Shown: positions 7,518 through 14,176 of the stretch, piece by piece | How positions within the stretch are numbered: position 1 is the stretch's first letter | How the letters are laid out: every line of letters starts with the position of its first letter | NCBI GenBank assembly: GCA_021807965.1 | Contig: JAKBCI010000015.1 | Coordinates: 1-14,183 of the forward strand | From: Actinomycetes bacterium | GTDB taxonomy: Bacteria; Actinomycetota; Acidimicrobiia; Acidimicrobiales; RAAP-2 | DNA length: 14,183 nucleotides | Direction: 5' to 3' | Notes under the pieces: generated by a model | Told to the model about the DNA's origin: nothing | Database searches by the model: none | The model's input: only the letters and a program-made list of their open reading frames with translations | Made by a program: the position numbers and the translations under genes

Positions 7518-8674
7518 GCGCGAGCCGCGTGGACGCGAGGCGCGAGGCCGACGTGCGCGAGGCGGCGGCCCCGATCGACTCGACCAAGCCGGCGAGCGAC
7601 TTCGTTCTCGAAGTGTCCGACTTCAGCGTTCACTACGGCGTCGACGAGAACATGGTGCGCGCCGTGCACGACGTGACACTGAACCTACGGCGCTCGACCG
7701 TGCTCGGCATCGCCGGCGAGAGCGGCTCGGGCAAGTCAACGCTGGTCTACGCCATCACCCGCTTGCTAAGAGCCCCCGGCGTGATTAGTGGCGGCCGCGC
7801 GATCCTCAACGTATCGCCCGAGAGCGACGGCCAACGGGTGACCCCGGTCAATCTCACGACCGCGAGCGAGCGTGAGTTGCGGCGCGTTCGCTGGTCGCAC
7901 GTGTCGATCGTGTTGCAGAGCGCACTCAACGCGCTCAACCCGGTGCGACGCATCGGTCACGAGTTCGACGAGGTGCTGCGCACGCATCGACCGACCATGT
8001 CGAAGGGTGATCGCCGTCGTCGATCGGTCGAACTCCTGGCGCTGGTCGGACTCGAGCCCGACCGACTCGATCGCTTTCCCCACGAGCTCTCGGGCGGCCA
8101 GCGCCAGCGGATCATGATCGCGATGGCGCTGGCGCTCGATCCGGAACTCGTGGTGATGGACGAGCCTACGACCGCCCTTGACGTGGTGACTCAGCGCGAG
8201 ATCATCACCGAGCTGGCCGAGCTGCGAGCGCGCTTCGGATTCGCCATGATCTTCATCACGCACGACCTGTCCCTGCTGGTGGAGCTGGCCGACGAGATCG
8301 TCGTGATGTACGCGGGCACGATCGTTGAACGAGCGCGCGCCGGTGAGCTCTACGCCGCGCCGCGCCATCCGTACACGCTGGGGCTACTCGAATCGTTCCC
8401 GCCGCTGCACGGGGAGCGTCGCGAACTGACCGGCATCGCGGGTTCGCCGCCGGACCTGGCCGAGGCGCTGGTGGGCTGTCGCTTCGCACCGCGTTGCGTC
8501 TTCTCGATGGACCGCTGTCGCGCCGAGGCACCGCCGCTGGTGGCGATCGGCGATACGGGTCGCAGTGTTGCGTGCTGGCTGCACGACGAGCGCGCGACGC
8601 TCGCGGTTCCCGAGCCGCTCGCGCGACGCTGGACGGTGCCGTCCGGCTCGACGAACGGGGGGGCGGCGACGTGA
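7514..8674 (+). CDS. ABC transporter ATPase, DppD/OppD family (probable glycoside importer)
   Basis: The ATP-hydrolysing subunit, 386 residues. It shows Walker A GESGSGKST (68-76), Q-loop VLQSALNALNP (Gln135), signature LSGGQ (192-196), Walker B VVMDEP (213-218) and switch His250 in FITHD. The Opp/Dpp C-terminal extension carries HPYTLGLLESFP and four Cys (322, 328, 335, 354) in the C-X5-C-X6-C pattern now associated with an Fe-S cluster in some OppD/DppD proteins. The chosen start is GTG at 7514 (GTGA overlap with the permease). The open frame extends further upstream but would run deep inside the permease gene. The first 30 residues are a low-complexity polar leader, and a GTG at 7529 is an alternative start. 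Confidence 0.93.
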   Translation: MSASRVDARREADVREAAAPIDSTKPASDFVLEVSDFSVHYGVDENMVRAVHDVTLNLRRSTVLGIAGESGSGKSTLVYAITRLLRAPGVISGGRAILNVSPESDGQRVTPVNLTTASERELRRVRWSHVSIVLQSALNALNPVRRIGHEFDEVLRTHRPTMSKGDRRRRSVELLALVGLEPDRLDRFPHELSGGQRQRIMIAMALALDPELVVMDEPTTALDVVTQREIITELAELRARFGFAMIFITHDLSLLVELADEIVVMYAGTIVERARAGELYAAPRHPYTLGLLESFPPLHGERRELTGIAGSPPDLAEALVGCRFAPRCVFSMDRCRAEAPPLVAIGDTGRSVACWLHDERATLAVPEPLARRWTVPSGSTNGGAAT

Positions 8675-9714
8675 CCGACGTTTCTACCGCTCGACTGAGT
8701 GCTCGCGGACTCACCCGACACTTCACCACGCGCACGCCCGGCCACGTGTTCGCCGCGAAACGAGTCACCCGAGCGGTCGAGGACGTCTCGCTCGACCTGG
8801 TGCCGGGCCGGGTGACCGCGGTGGTTGGCGAGAGCGGTTCGGGCAAGTCGGTGCTCGCACGGATGCTCGCTCGCATCGTGACGCCGACGTCGGGTGAGCT
8901 GTACCTCGAGGGAACCGCCATCTCGGTTCGGGCTCGACGCACGCTCGACTACGCCGCCCAGGTGCAACTCGTTCTCCAGGATCCGTTCGCGTCGATGAAT
9001 CCGGTCCACCCGGTGCGCCACAGTCTGGTGCGCCCGCTCCTCATTCACGGGGCGCGAAAGTCCGACGTCGACGAGCTCGCCAAAGCGGCCCTCGCCCGGG
9101 TTGCGCTCGACCCACCCGACCGGTTCCTCGACCGCTACCCCCACGAGCTCTCGGGCGGCCAACTCCAACGAATCTCCATTGCGCGGGCCCTCTGCGTACA
9201 GCCGTCCGTGCTGCTGGCCGACGAACCGATCTCCATGCTCGACGTCTCGGTTCGCCTGGGAATCCTCAACCTGTTGAAGGGTCTGGCCGATCAGGAGCAC
9301 CTCGCCATCTTGTACATCACTCACGACATCGCGTCGGCGCGGTACCTGGCCGACGAGACGATCGTCATGTACGCGGGCCAGATCGTCGAGCGCTCGCACG
9401 GCACCGCGCTGATCGATCAGCCGGCGCACCCCTACACCCAGTTGTTGATCGCGTCGGTGCCCGACCCGTCGGACGCGACGCTCGCCGTTGGACGCGCGAG
9501 CGAGAACCGATCCTTCACGCGCGCCGAGGTCGGCTGCGCCTTCGCGCCGCGCTGCCCCCACGCGATGGCGATCTGTCACCGCGAGAGCCCGCCGCCCTAC
9601 GTCATCGGCGACGGCCACACGTCGCGGTGCTGGCGACACGCCGACGAAGTCCCAGTCGAGATCAACGTGACACCACCGGGGCGTCAACGAGAGGGGGAAA
9701 CTACGAAGACATGA
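8671..9714 (+). CDS. ABC transporter ATPase, DppF/OppF family (probable glycoside importer)
   Basis: The second ATPase, 347 residues. It has Walker A GESGSGKS (53-60), Q-loop VLQDPFASMNPV (Gln103), signature LSGGQLQR (160-167), Walker B VLLADEP (180-186) and switch His218 in YITHD. As in the partner ATPase, the C-terminal region has HPYTQLLIASVP and four Cys (289, 295, 302, 320). The start is GTG at 8671, preceded by a run of seven G that serves as ribosome-binding site, and its GTGA overlaps the previous stop. The frame continues upstream, but only within the preceding ATPase gene. The stop at 9712 also forms an ATGA with a five-codon minimal frame (see findings). The last 20 residues are a polar tail. 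Confidence 0.93.
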   Translation: MTDVSTARLSARGLTRHFTTRTPGHVFAAKRVTRAVEDVSLDLVPGRVTAVVGESGSGKSVLARMLARIVTPTSGELYLEGTAISVRARRTLDYAAQVQLVLQDPFASMNPVHPVRHSLVRPLLIHGARKSDVDELAKAALARVALDPPDRFLDRYPHELSGGQLQRISIARALCVQPSVLLADEPISMLDVSVRLGILNLLKGLADQEHLAILYITHDIASARYLADETIVMYAGQIVERSHGTALIDQPAHPYTQLLIASVPDPSDATLAVGRASENRSFTRAEVGCAFAPRCPHAMAICHRESPPPYVIGDGHTSRCWRHADEVPVEINVTPPGRQREGETTKT

Positions 9715-9870
9715 CCACGATCAGTTGATCGATCTCGCGAGCGCAACGCCGCGAACGATCCGAAGGTGGCGCGAAGGTCCAACCGGCCCCGCGTCAGGCA
9801 ATCAGGACCCACACGGTTCAAAGAGTCGTCGGCGAAGGCCGGCTGGACGCTATCAATATAAAGGATAGGT
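9715..9870 (+). other. Leader region between the ATPase and binding-protein genes, with ribosome-binding site
   Basis: This 156-bp gap breaks the 4-nt-overlap pattern of the operon. The only clear element is the ribosome-binding site AAGGA (9861-9865), 5 nt before ATG 9871. The run-up (9851-9865) is strikingly AT-rich for this DNA. A 14-nt near-palindrome CGATCAGTTGATCG (9718-9731) has 6-bp arms around GT and differs from the lacI operators. I see no convincing promoter or terminator, so the binding-protein gene may be read from the upstream promoter. Confidence 0.5.
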
Positions 9871-11538
9871 ATGTATAGAAAAGTTGGAATCGCACTAACC
9901 GCCTTGTCGTGCGTAACGCTCGGCATCGCAACACTCACCATCGGCGCCGCTTCGGCGAGCACCGGTTCGGTGATCACACTCGAGGGAAACACCGGGGTTA
10001 CCTTCACCAATAACTTCAACCCATTCGACTCGAGCTCGTTCGCCACCCAGCTGAGTGTGCGATCGCTCGTGAACGAGCCGCTGTTCGAGTTCGACACGTT
10101 GAAGGCCAATACCCAGTATCCGTGGCTCGCGACCAGTTACGCGTGGTCCAACGGAGGGCGGACCCTGACCTTCCAATTGCGCAAGGGCGTGACCTGGAGT
10201 GACGGAAAGCCGTTCACGTCGGCCGACGTGGCATACACGTTTGACTTGATCAACCGGGTGCCGGCGGCCAACGTCTGGGGAGCCCCAACGATGGCCGGCA
10301 ACGCGACGACGCAGGGCAAGTACACCGTGGTGCTGCACTACGCGGCGCCCGAGTACCTGAACATCACGTCGATTGCGGGTTCGGTGCTGATCGTGCCCCA
10401 GCACGTCTGGTCCAAGATTGCCAACCCCGCGACGGCCGTGGTCACTCACCCGGTGGGGACGGGTCCCTACGAGCTGGCCAGCTACTCCTCGACGCTGGTC
10501 AAGTACAAGGTCAACCCGCACTACTGGGGCGGCAAGCCCGCGGCCAGCGGCGTCGACGTCCCGTCGTACTCGACTAACACCGCCGCGGCCACGGCCCTGG
10601 CGGACGGTCAGCTGACGTGGGCGGGCAACGACATCGCCAACGTGAACCAGATCTTCGTGAACAAGAACCCGCGGACGAACCACACGTTTTTCGCGCCCGG
10701 TAGCACGGTGACCCTGGAGTTCAACGTGACCGGCAACGGGCCGCTGAGCGACCCGATGGTTCGCCAGGCGATCAGCGCCGGCATCGACCGCACGGCCTTG
10801 TCGGTGAAGGGTGAGACGGGCTACGAGAAGCCGGCGACGTCGTCGAGCGCGTTGATTCTGCCCAACCAGGCCTCGTACCTGAGCCCGAAGCTGAAGAACG
10901 ACCTCTCGCCGCACTCGGACCCCGCCAAGGTGGCGGCGATCCTGACCGCTGACGGGTACGTGAAGGACGCCAACGGTTTCTACGCGAAGAACGGCAAGGA
11001 GATCCAGTTCTCGATCGAGGACCCGACCGCCTACTCGGACTACTACGCGGACTGCCAGCTGATCTCGAACGAGCTCCAGGCCGAGGGCATCGACGCCACG
11101 GTCGACGGCGTGCAGGCGTCGCAGTGGTACTCGGACTCGGCTAGCGGCAACTTCCAGTCGATCATCCACTGGGGCAATGGTGGCTCGAGCCCGTACGTCC
11201 AGTACCAGAACTGGCTCGACTACACCCAGTCGGCGCCGATCGGGTCGTCGGCCAACAGCGACTACGGTCGTTACAGCTCGCCGGTCGCCCAGAAGGCGTT
11301 GACGGCGCTGGCCACGACCAACCCGGCCAACAAGGCCGCGCTGATCAAGGCGACCCAGACGCTCGAGAACCTGGTGTCCACCCAGGTGCCCGTGGCACCG
11401 CTGCTCTACGGGGCGGACTGGGACGAGTACTCGACGGCTCACTTCACTGGTTTCGTGACGCCGCAGAATCCCTACGCGGACCCGTCGCCCGGTGACCCAC
11501 AGCTGCCGCTCATCCTGATGCGCCTGAAGCAGGCCTAA
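9871..11538 (+). CDS. ABC transporter substrate-binding protein, family 5 (SBP_bac_5; probable glycoside binder)
   Basis: An extracellular solute receptor, 555 residues, a usual length for family 5. The N-terminus is a signal peptide: basic MYRK, a hydrophobic stretch (5-25), and a likely signal peptidase I site after Ala29 (ASA|ST). The only nearby Cys (14, in ALSC) sits too close to the charged Lys4 to fit a lipobox. Family hallmarks include NPFDSSS, LATSYAWSNGGRTLTFQLRKGVTWSDGKPFTSADVAYTF-type sequence (about residues 86-126), HPVGTGPYELASY, and PMVRQAISAGIDR. It follows the ATPases and precedes the GH1 gene, so it should feed this transporter. Family 5 includes binders of peptides, nickel and oligosaccharides; a beta-glucoside ligand is inferred from context. 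The first codons (AGA, AAA, GGA, CTA) are atypical for the region. A strong hairpin follows the stop. Confidence 0.92.
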   Translation: MYRKVGIALTALSCVTLGIATLTIGAASASTGSVITLEGNTGVTFTNNFNPFDSSSFATQLSVRSLVNEPLFEFDTLKANTQYPWLATSYAWSNGGRTLTFQLRKGVTWSDGKPFTSADVAYTFDLINRVPAANVWGAPTMAGNATTQGKYTVVLHYAAPEYLNITSIAGSVLIVPQHVWSKIANPATAVVTHPVGTGPYELASYSSTLVKYKVNPHYWGGKPAASGVDVPSYSTNTAAATALADGQLTWAGNDIANVNQIFVNKNPRTNHTFFAPGSTVTLEFNVTGNGPLSDPMVRQAISAGIDRTALSVKGETGYEKPATSSSALILPNQASYLSPKLKNDLSPHSDPAKVAAILTADGYVKDANGFYAKNGKEIQFSIEDPTAYSDYYADCQLISNELQAEGIDATVDGVQASQWYSDSASGNFQSIIHWGNGGSSPYVQYQNWLDYTQSAPIGSSANSDYGRYSSPVAQKALTALATTNPANKAALIKATQTLENLVSTQVPVAPLLYGADWDEYSTAHFTGFVTPQNPYADPSPGDPQLPLILMRLKQA

Positions 11539-11552
11539 GGGCCAAACCGTCG

Positions 11553-11601
11553 CCCAGCGAGGGACCGCGCCACCTCCAGCGCGGCTCGGTCCCTCGCTGG
11601 G
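11553..11601 (+). terminator. Strong hairpin between binding-protein and GH1 genes (terminator or mRNA-stabilising stem)
   Basis: The perfect 15-bp arms CCCAGCGAGGGACCG (11553-11567) and CGGTCCCTCGCTGGG (11587-11601) flank a 19-nt loop that can pair further (CGC with GCG). It begins 14 nt after the binding-protein stop. No T-tract follows (GTCCCCCACG), so it may be a tail-less terminator, a partial attenuator, or a 3' stem protecting the binding-protein mRNA, as between malE and malF. It lies 39 nt before the GH1 start. Confidence 0.7.
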
Positions 11602-11640
11602 TCCCCCACGCGACACCACCAACGAGGAGATTCACAGACT

Positions 11641-13089
11641 GTGAACACCACTGACAGTTTTTCTCTAGACCCGATCCGCCCGTTTCCCGCCGGCTTCCTC
11701 TGGGGAACGGCGACCGCGGCCTACCAGATCGAGGGCGCGGCGGCCCTCGACGGGCGCGGCCCGTCGATCTGGGACACGTTTTGTCGCCGACCCGGCGCGG
11801 TGTTGAACGGCGACACCGGCGACGTCGCGTGCGACCACTACCACCGCGTCGACGAAGATCTCGACCTGCTGGCCCGGCTCGGGGTGGGCGCCTACCGATT
11901 CTCCGTCGCGTGGCCCCGCGTACAGCCCACCGGTCGCGGACCAGTGAACCAGCGGGGCCTCGACTTCTATCGACGCCTCGTCGACGGATTGCGCGATCGG
12001 CGCATCGAGCCCACGGTGACGCTCTACCACTGGGACCTGCCCCAGCCGCTCGAGGACGCTGGCGGGTGGCGTGTTCGCGACACGGCCGAGCGATTCGCCG
12101 AGTACGTCGAGCTGGTCGCGCGGGCGCTCGGCGGCGACGTCGAGCGCTGGATCACGCTCAATGAGCCGTGGTGCTCGTCGTGGCTCGGCTACGGGACGGG
12201 GGACCACGCGCCCGGCGTTCGAGACATCGGCGCCGCCGCGGCCGCTACTCACCACCTGCTGCTCGCCCACGGCCTCGCCGTCCCGATCCTGCGGGCCGCG
12301 ACGCCATCGGCCACGGTAGGCATCACGCTCAATCTCGGTGATCACCGGGCCGGCTCCGTGCACCCCCTCGACGTCGCCGCGGCGCGGCGCGCGGATGGCA
12401 ACCTTAACCGGCTCTTCTTGGACCCTCTCTTCCACGGCCGCTACCCCGAGGACATGCTCGAGCACTACGCCGGCGAGGAGCCGGGCTTCTCGGTCGTGCG
12501 CGATGGCGATCTCGAGTTGATCTCACAGCCCCTCGACTTTCTCGGCGTGAACTACTACTTTCCGTCGACGGTCGTGGACTCGTCGCGCGTCGCCGAGGCC
12601 CGCGTGGCCGGCTTCGTCGTGGCGCGCACCGAACAGTTCCCCGACCTGCACGTGCGCTCGCTCGAGACACCGGGTCGCGACAAGACGGCGATGGACTGGG
12701 AGATCCAGGCAACGGGTCTCACCGCGCTGCTGGTTCGGATCCGCGACGAGTACACGCCGCTGCCCATCTACATCACTGAGAACGGCGCCGCCTTTGACGA
12801 CTACGTCGATCCGAACGGCGCCGTGCTCGATCACAACCGCATCGCGTATCTCCAGGAGCACATTTCGGCCGTCCACGACGCCATCGACGTCGGGGTCAAC
12901 GTGCAGGGCTACTTCGTGTGGAGCCTGTTGGACAACTTCGAATGGTCCTACGGCTACTCGCGGCGCTTCGGCATCGTCTGGGTCGACTTCCCGACCGGCA
13001 CTCGTCTACCTAAGGCCAGCTTTGACTGGTACCGCGAGACGATCCGCACGAACTCCGTCGAGTACGCGACGTCAGTCGGGGGCGCCTGA
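11641..13089 (+). CDS. Family GH1 beta-glucosidase
   Basis: Retaining beta-glycosidase that releases glucose (or a related sugar) from beta-linked disaccharides and aryl glucosides. The 482-residue length is standard for single-domain bacterial GH1. It begins with the family signature FPAGFLWGTATAAYQIEGA (15-33). The acid/base is Glu175 in TLNEP and the nucleophile Glu380 in YITENGA. Sugar-binding residues are Gln29, His130, Trp131, Asn174, Trp428 and Glu434-Trp435 (DNFEWSYGYSRRFG). There is no signal peptide, so it acts in the cytoplasm on imported sugar. GTG at 11641 is the start, with GAGGAG about 11 nt upstream, a somewhat long spacing. It is the last gene of the operon and converges with the minus-strand gene ending at 13105, leaving 15 bp. 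Beta-galactosidase or other GH1 specificities cannot be excluded. Confidence 0.95.
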   Translation: MNTTDSFSLDPIRPFPAGFLWGTATAAYQIEGAAALDGRGPSIWDTFCRRPGAVLNGDTGDVACDHYHRVDEDLDLLARLGVGAYRFSVAWPRVQPTGRGPVNQRGLDFYRRLVDGLRDRRIEPTVTLYHWDLPQPLEDAGGWRVRDTAERFAEYVELVARALGGDVERWITLNEPWCSSWLGYGTGDHAPGVRDIGAAAAATHHLLLAHGLAVPILRAATPSATVGITLNLGDHRAGSVHPLDVAAARRADGNLNRLFLDPLFHGRYPEDMLEHYAGEEPGFSVVRDGDLELISQPLDFLGVNYYFPSTVVDSSRVAEARVAGFVVARTEQFPDLHVRSLETPGRDKTAMDWEIQATGLTALLVRIRDEYTPLPIYITENGAAFDDYVDPNGAVLDHNRIAYLQEHISAVHDAIDVGVNVQGYFVWSLLDNFEWSYGYSRRFGIVWVDFPTGTRLPKASFDWYRETIRTNSVEYATSVGGA

Positions 13090-13104
13090 GCGGCCCGGCT
13101 GCGT

Positions 13105-13887
13105 TCAGCAGGCGAGGTCGGTATCGAACGTGGTGCCCTTGACGACGGTGGTGCCGGTCTGAACTAGCCAGACCGGGGCGTAGCTCGACGACGACAGGGT
13201 GAAGCCGCTGCTCGGACAGACGGATGCACCCGCCTGCCAGTCCGCCGCGATGGCGCCGTTCACGTAGCTCGTCCCGACGATTGAGTCCCACATCGATGGC
13301 GACGAGTAGATGCCGACCGGCACGAGGTTGTTGACCAACGAGTTCATCTCTGTGACGATGCCGTCGATCGTCGCCTGGTTGAGCGACGTGTTCGTCGACC
13401 AGCTGTTGCCGGTCTCGACGTCGGCCCACCACGCGGCCGGCGTTCCCGGTGCGCTGAGGTACGCGACGTCTGCTTCGCTGCAGCCGATCGCCCACGCGGT
13501 CTGCAGCGCGGACAGCTGGTGTCCCGTTGCGGAAAAGCTCATGCTTGCAGCTTTCGCTTTGCAGGTCGTCGTCTCGCTCTTGGCGTAGGCGAGGGCGTAG
13601 CCGGTGTTGAAGTAGAGCGATTTACTACTGGTCCCCGCCGCCTTCCACTCCGATGCCGCGCAGGTGTTGCTCGTGAAGGGGCGACCGTGGCTGACGCCGA
13701 TGATGGCGAAGCCGCTTGGCGTCGCGGTCGCGGAGCACTGGGGGTAGGACTCGTCGAAGCCCGAGCCGGAGTACGGATTCGATGTCGACGCCCCCGCCGG
13801 CATGCTCAGCGATGGGGCGATGAGCGCGGCCGCGGCCACAGTCATCGCTACTTTTGTCGTCACTCGTCGCAGCGCCTCGTACCCCAT
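13105..13887 (-). CDS. Secreted GH25-like (lysozyme-fold) putative glycoside hydrolase
   Basis: The product is 260 residues. A signal peptide runs to about residue 33 (basic RR and K, then AMTVAAAALIAPSLSMPAGA). The mature part begins with SGFDESYPQC, resembling the first-strand Asp of GH25 lysozymes (GxDxSxxQ), and has WWADVETGNSW with an Asp156-x-Glu158 pair like the GH25 catalytic DxE. VPVGIYSSPSMWDSIVG (189-205) and the terminal WLVQTG match later barrel strands. Six Cys (51, 76, 109, 136, 224, 260) suggest three disulfides in an exported protein. The role is unproven: a peptidoglycan- or glycan-cleaving enzyme is plausible, but similar actinobacterial proteins are mostly annotated as hypothetical. 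ATG at 13887 is chosen because GGGAGGG lies 4 nt upstream; the frame extends to 13926 without a better site. It converges with the GH1 gene. Confidence 0.78.
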   Translation of the reverse strand: MGYEALRRVTTKVAMTVAAAALIAPSLSMPAGASTSNPYSGSGFDESYPQCSATATPSGFAIIGVSHGRPFTSNTCAASEWKAAGTSSKSLYFNTGYALAYAKSETTTCKAKAASMSFSATGHQLSALQTAWAIGCSEADVAYLSAPGTPAAWWADVETGNSWSTNTSLNQATIDGIVTEMNSLVNNLVPVGIYSSPSMWDSIVGTSYVNGAIAADWQAGASVCPSSGFTLSSSSYAPVWLVQTGTTVVKGTTFDTDLAC

Positions 13888-13891
13888 CGTG

Positions 13892-13898
13892 CCCTCCC
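13892..13898 (-). promoter_or_regulatory. Ribosome-binding site fixing the start of the secreted GH25-like gene
   Basis: Minus-strand GGGAGGG, 4 nt before ATG 13887. It puts the start 13 codons inside the longest open frame and leaves a normal signal-peptide n-region. Confidence 0.6.
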
Positions 13899-13909
13899 GT
13901 GATCTAACC

Positions 13910-13930
13910 GCCGATGCTAGTGGCATCGGC
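13910..13930. repeat. Inverted repeat in the divergent intergenic region
   Basis: The perfect 8-bp arms GCCGATGC (13910-13917) and GCATCGGC (13923-13930) flank the 5-nt loop TAGTG. It lies 23 nt upstream of the secreted-protein start codon and 133 bp upstream of the small gene on the other strand. It could be an operator, a 5' leader hairpin, or a boundary element; position alone does not decide. Confidence 0.55.
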
Positions 13931-14062
13931 TCGCGTCGTTCAGGCCGTTCCCTTGAGACCGCCGCGCCGGCGGGAACCGCGAACAGTAACTCGCCGTCCC
14001 GTTCCCGCTTGCCCCGCTGTGCTAGTGCGTTGACTAGTCTTCAGACGAGGAAGGGGGTTGAC

Positions 14063-14176
14063 GTGGCAGACAAGTCTCCCCGCAAGGCGTCGCCCAAGAA
14101 GGCCGGTAAGACCCTCAAGGAGAAGCGACAGGTGAAGAAGGACAAGGACCGCACGCGAAAGGGCGTGGGAGGCTGA
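14063..14176 (+). CDS. Small highly basic protein, 37 residues
   Basis: The start is GTG at 14063, preceded by GGAAGGGGG with 5 nt spacing, a strong ribosome-binding site. The product begins MADKSPRKASPKKAGKTLKE and ends TRKGVGG. About 40 percent of residues are Lys or Arg, with no hydrophobic segment and almost no bulky hydrophobics, so it is probably disordered and may bind nucleic acid. I recall short Lys-rich 'MADK...KSxKEKR' proteins of unknown function in many actinobacteria, which supports a real gene. An alternative is chance coding in a Lys-rich frame, but the AAG-rich composition differs sharply from the GC-rich out-of-frame pattern. It is divergent from the secreted GH25-like gene, and a TAGTCT (14035-14040) is a possible -10. 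Confidence 0.68.
   Translation: MADKSPRKASPKKAGKTLKEKRQVKKDKDRTRKGVGG

Noticed and set aside
8350..9687. Long open frame (445 codons) antisense to the second ATPase gene
   Set aside because: No recognisable motif, and the plus strand encodes a complete ATPase with all ABC motifs.
9851..9862. TATCAATATAAA as a -10 promoter element for the binding-protein gene
   Set aside because: No -35 at suitable spacing, and a start there would place the transcription start at or past the ribosome-binding site. More likely a low-structure leader.
9895..11622. Long open frame (575 codons) antisense to the binding-protein gene
   Set aside because: Arg/Val/Gly-rich translation without domains, covering a well-recognised gene on the other strand. 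It reflects the codon bias of the high-GC sense gene.
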